DNA of 30,241 nucleotides from NCBI GenBank assembly GCA_023426435.1, contig JAFAAS010000072.1:1-30241 (forward strand). Direction: 5' to 3'. The notes beneath the pieces are model-generated. The model made no database searches, was not told where the DNA came from, and saw only the letters and a list, made by a program, of their open reading frames with translations. This document shows positions 29,377 to 30,241 of the stretch, piece after piece (the first letter of the stretch is position 1; every line of letters begins with the position of its first letter). The stretch is from Verrucomicrobiota bacterium. GTDB taxonomy: Bacteria; Verrucomicrobiota; Verrucomicrobiia; Opitutales; Opitutaceae. Both the position numbers and the translations under genes were made by a program.

Positions 29377-30241
29377 GTGAGCTTGCCGGCTTCACAAGAT
29401 CAGCGCGTGCCGCGGAGGACGCGGGCGCGGAAGGTGGGGATGTTTCTCGCAGGGTGTGTCGTGGGTGCAGCGGGCGTCGCGGGGTTGTTGTTGGCGCCGC
29501 CGGTGCAAGGCTGGGTGTTGCGGAAGGCGGTGGGAATGCAGCCGGGGTGGCGGGTGAGTTTCGAGCGATTTGGCGCGGCGCCGAGTGGCGTGGAGGCGCG
29601 CGGGCTGGAGTTTGCGATGCCGGGCGTGGTGGCGCAGGTGGAGCCGTTGATTGTGCGGATCGCGCCCGGGCGGTTGTTGACGAAGCGCGAACTGCAGATC
29701 GAGCGCGTGGAGGCGCAGAAAGTGCGGGTGACGATCACGCCGTCGGAGCTGGCCGCGAGCGAGTCGGCGCCGTTTACGGGCGTGCTGAGTTTGTTGCAGT
29801 CGCCGCTCCCGTGGATGATCGACGAGGTGAAGCTCGAAGGAGAGATCGCGGTGCGCGACGGCGACGCGGCGGTGGTGGTGGGCGAGTTTCGGATTGAAGG
29901 GGGCGGGTTGTCGGCGACGACGCCGGGGGAGTTTGCGTATGAGATCGCGGTGAACTCGGCGTTGTTGCCGCTCGGGCCGGAGAACAAGGTGCGGAGTGCG
30001 GGGACGGTGCGATTGACGCAGACGGCATCACATGGCGTGGCGACGATTGAGGTGTCGGGGAGTTTGGCGTTGCCGACGTATGGCGGGCTGGAGTTGCCGG
30101 CGGGGACGTTTTCGCTGGCGATCGCGAGTTCGGAGAAAGGAGAAGACTACCGCGGGCGGATGGAGTTGGGCGGGGCGGTGTCGGCGGAGTTGGAGGCGGC
30201 GCTGGATGGAGCGTTGGGGATGTTGGCGGGGCGCGTGGGGT
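29377..30241 (+). CDS. AsmA/TamB-like envelope protein, N-terminal part (partial)
   Basis: The frame is open from upstream to the window end and has no stop. A basic N-terminus (RVPRRTRARK) is followed by one membrane helix, GMFLAGCVVGAAGVAGLLLA. A long soluble beta-rich region then alternates hydrophobic residues, such as VEPLIVRIAPGRLLTKRELQ and IDEVKLEGEIAVRDGDAAVV. This resembles the N-terminal region of AsmA-like and TamB-like proteins, which span the periplasm and aid lipid or outer-membrane protein traffic. The start is uncertain: GTG at 29377 is chosen, with GTG 29407 and ATG 29440 as alternatives. The protein is at least 288 residues and continues outside the window. Confidence 0.65.
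   Translation, partial: MSLPASQDQRVPRRTRARKVGMFLAGCVVGAAGVAGLLLAPPVQGWVLRKAVGMQPGWRVSFERFGAAPSGVEARGLEFAMPGVVAQVEPLIVRIAPGRLLTKRELQIERVEAQKVRVTITPSELAASESAPFTGVLSLLQSPLPWMIDEVKLEGEIAVRDGDAAVVVGEFRIEGGGLSATTPGEFAYEIAVNSALLPLGPENKVRSAGTVRLTQTASHGVATIEVSGSLALPTYGGLELPAGTFSLAIASSEKGEDYRGRMELGGAVSAELEAALDGALGMLAGRVG

Noticed and set aside
1..30241. CRISPR array, insertion sequence, prophage, tRNA or rRNA
   Set aside because: No regularly spaced direct repeats, transposase or integrase motifs, tRNA-like cloverleaf or rRNA stretch was noticed. The repeats seen are short inverted elements without coding capacity.

Overview
This is a GC-rich bacterial chromosomal window of about 30 kb. It most likely comes from a verrucomicrobial genome of the Opitutaceae type. 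That assignment is inferred from the gene set and from several families of short intergenic palindromic repeats I associate with those genomes. No rRNA or marker gene proves it.

Region 1 (1-9738) is the membrane-arm end of a respiratory complex I operon: the 3' end of nuoI, then nuoH, nuoJ, nuoK, nuoL, two consecutive nuoM genes and nuoN, all on the + strand and mostly joined by ATGA stop/start overlaps. A small two-helix membrane protein of unknown role follows. Tandem NuoM subunits together with a NuoL whose C-terminal lateral-helix segment looks about 30 residues too long match the proposed '2M' complex I with an extra pumping module. The second NuoM, however, has lost the normally invariant TM7 lysine.

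Region 2 (9855-14064) has 6-phosphogluconate dehydrogenase (gnd) with a clear terminator, then a nested repeat block. On the - strand lie a SulP anion transporter and a tandem-domain universal stress protein, probably one transcript.

Region 3 (14548-18823) is a surface-polysaccharide pair: a fused pyruvyltransferase-like/GT2 glycosyltransferase protein, and an OafA-type acyltransferase with an SGNH domain.

Region 4 (22628 down to 18747, - strand) holds a metallo-beta-lactamase-fold hydrolase, a small four-helix membrane protein, a TonB-dependent receptor and a VOC-fold protein. Two copies of an AT-rich palindromic operator-like site sit before the small membrane protein.

Region 5 (22917-30241) holds manganese catalase, queE (queuosine pathway), an ExoD-like protein, a LipM/LplA-type lipoate-pathway transferase, an RlmD/TrmA-type 23S rRNA methyltransferase (- strand), a SpoU/TrmH methyltransferase, a conserved protein often labelled 3-methyladenine DNA glycosylase, and the start of an AsmA/TamB-like envelope protein cut by the window end.

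Two window-wide signals stand out. First, at least five families of inverted-repeat elements sit inside the nuo operon and at other gene borders. Several are read through in frame or supply start or stop codons: NuoH N-terminus, NuoJ C-terminus, and the start, interior and stop of the RlmD gene. Second, the + strand moves from strongly C-rich (nuo region) through balanced (nuoN-gnd) to strongly G-rich (right half) regardless of gene direction. This is the polarity expected across a replication origin. No dnaA gene or convincing DnaA-box cluster was seen, so that reading is only a hypothesis.
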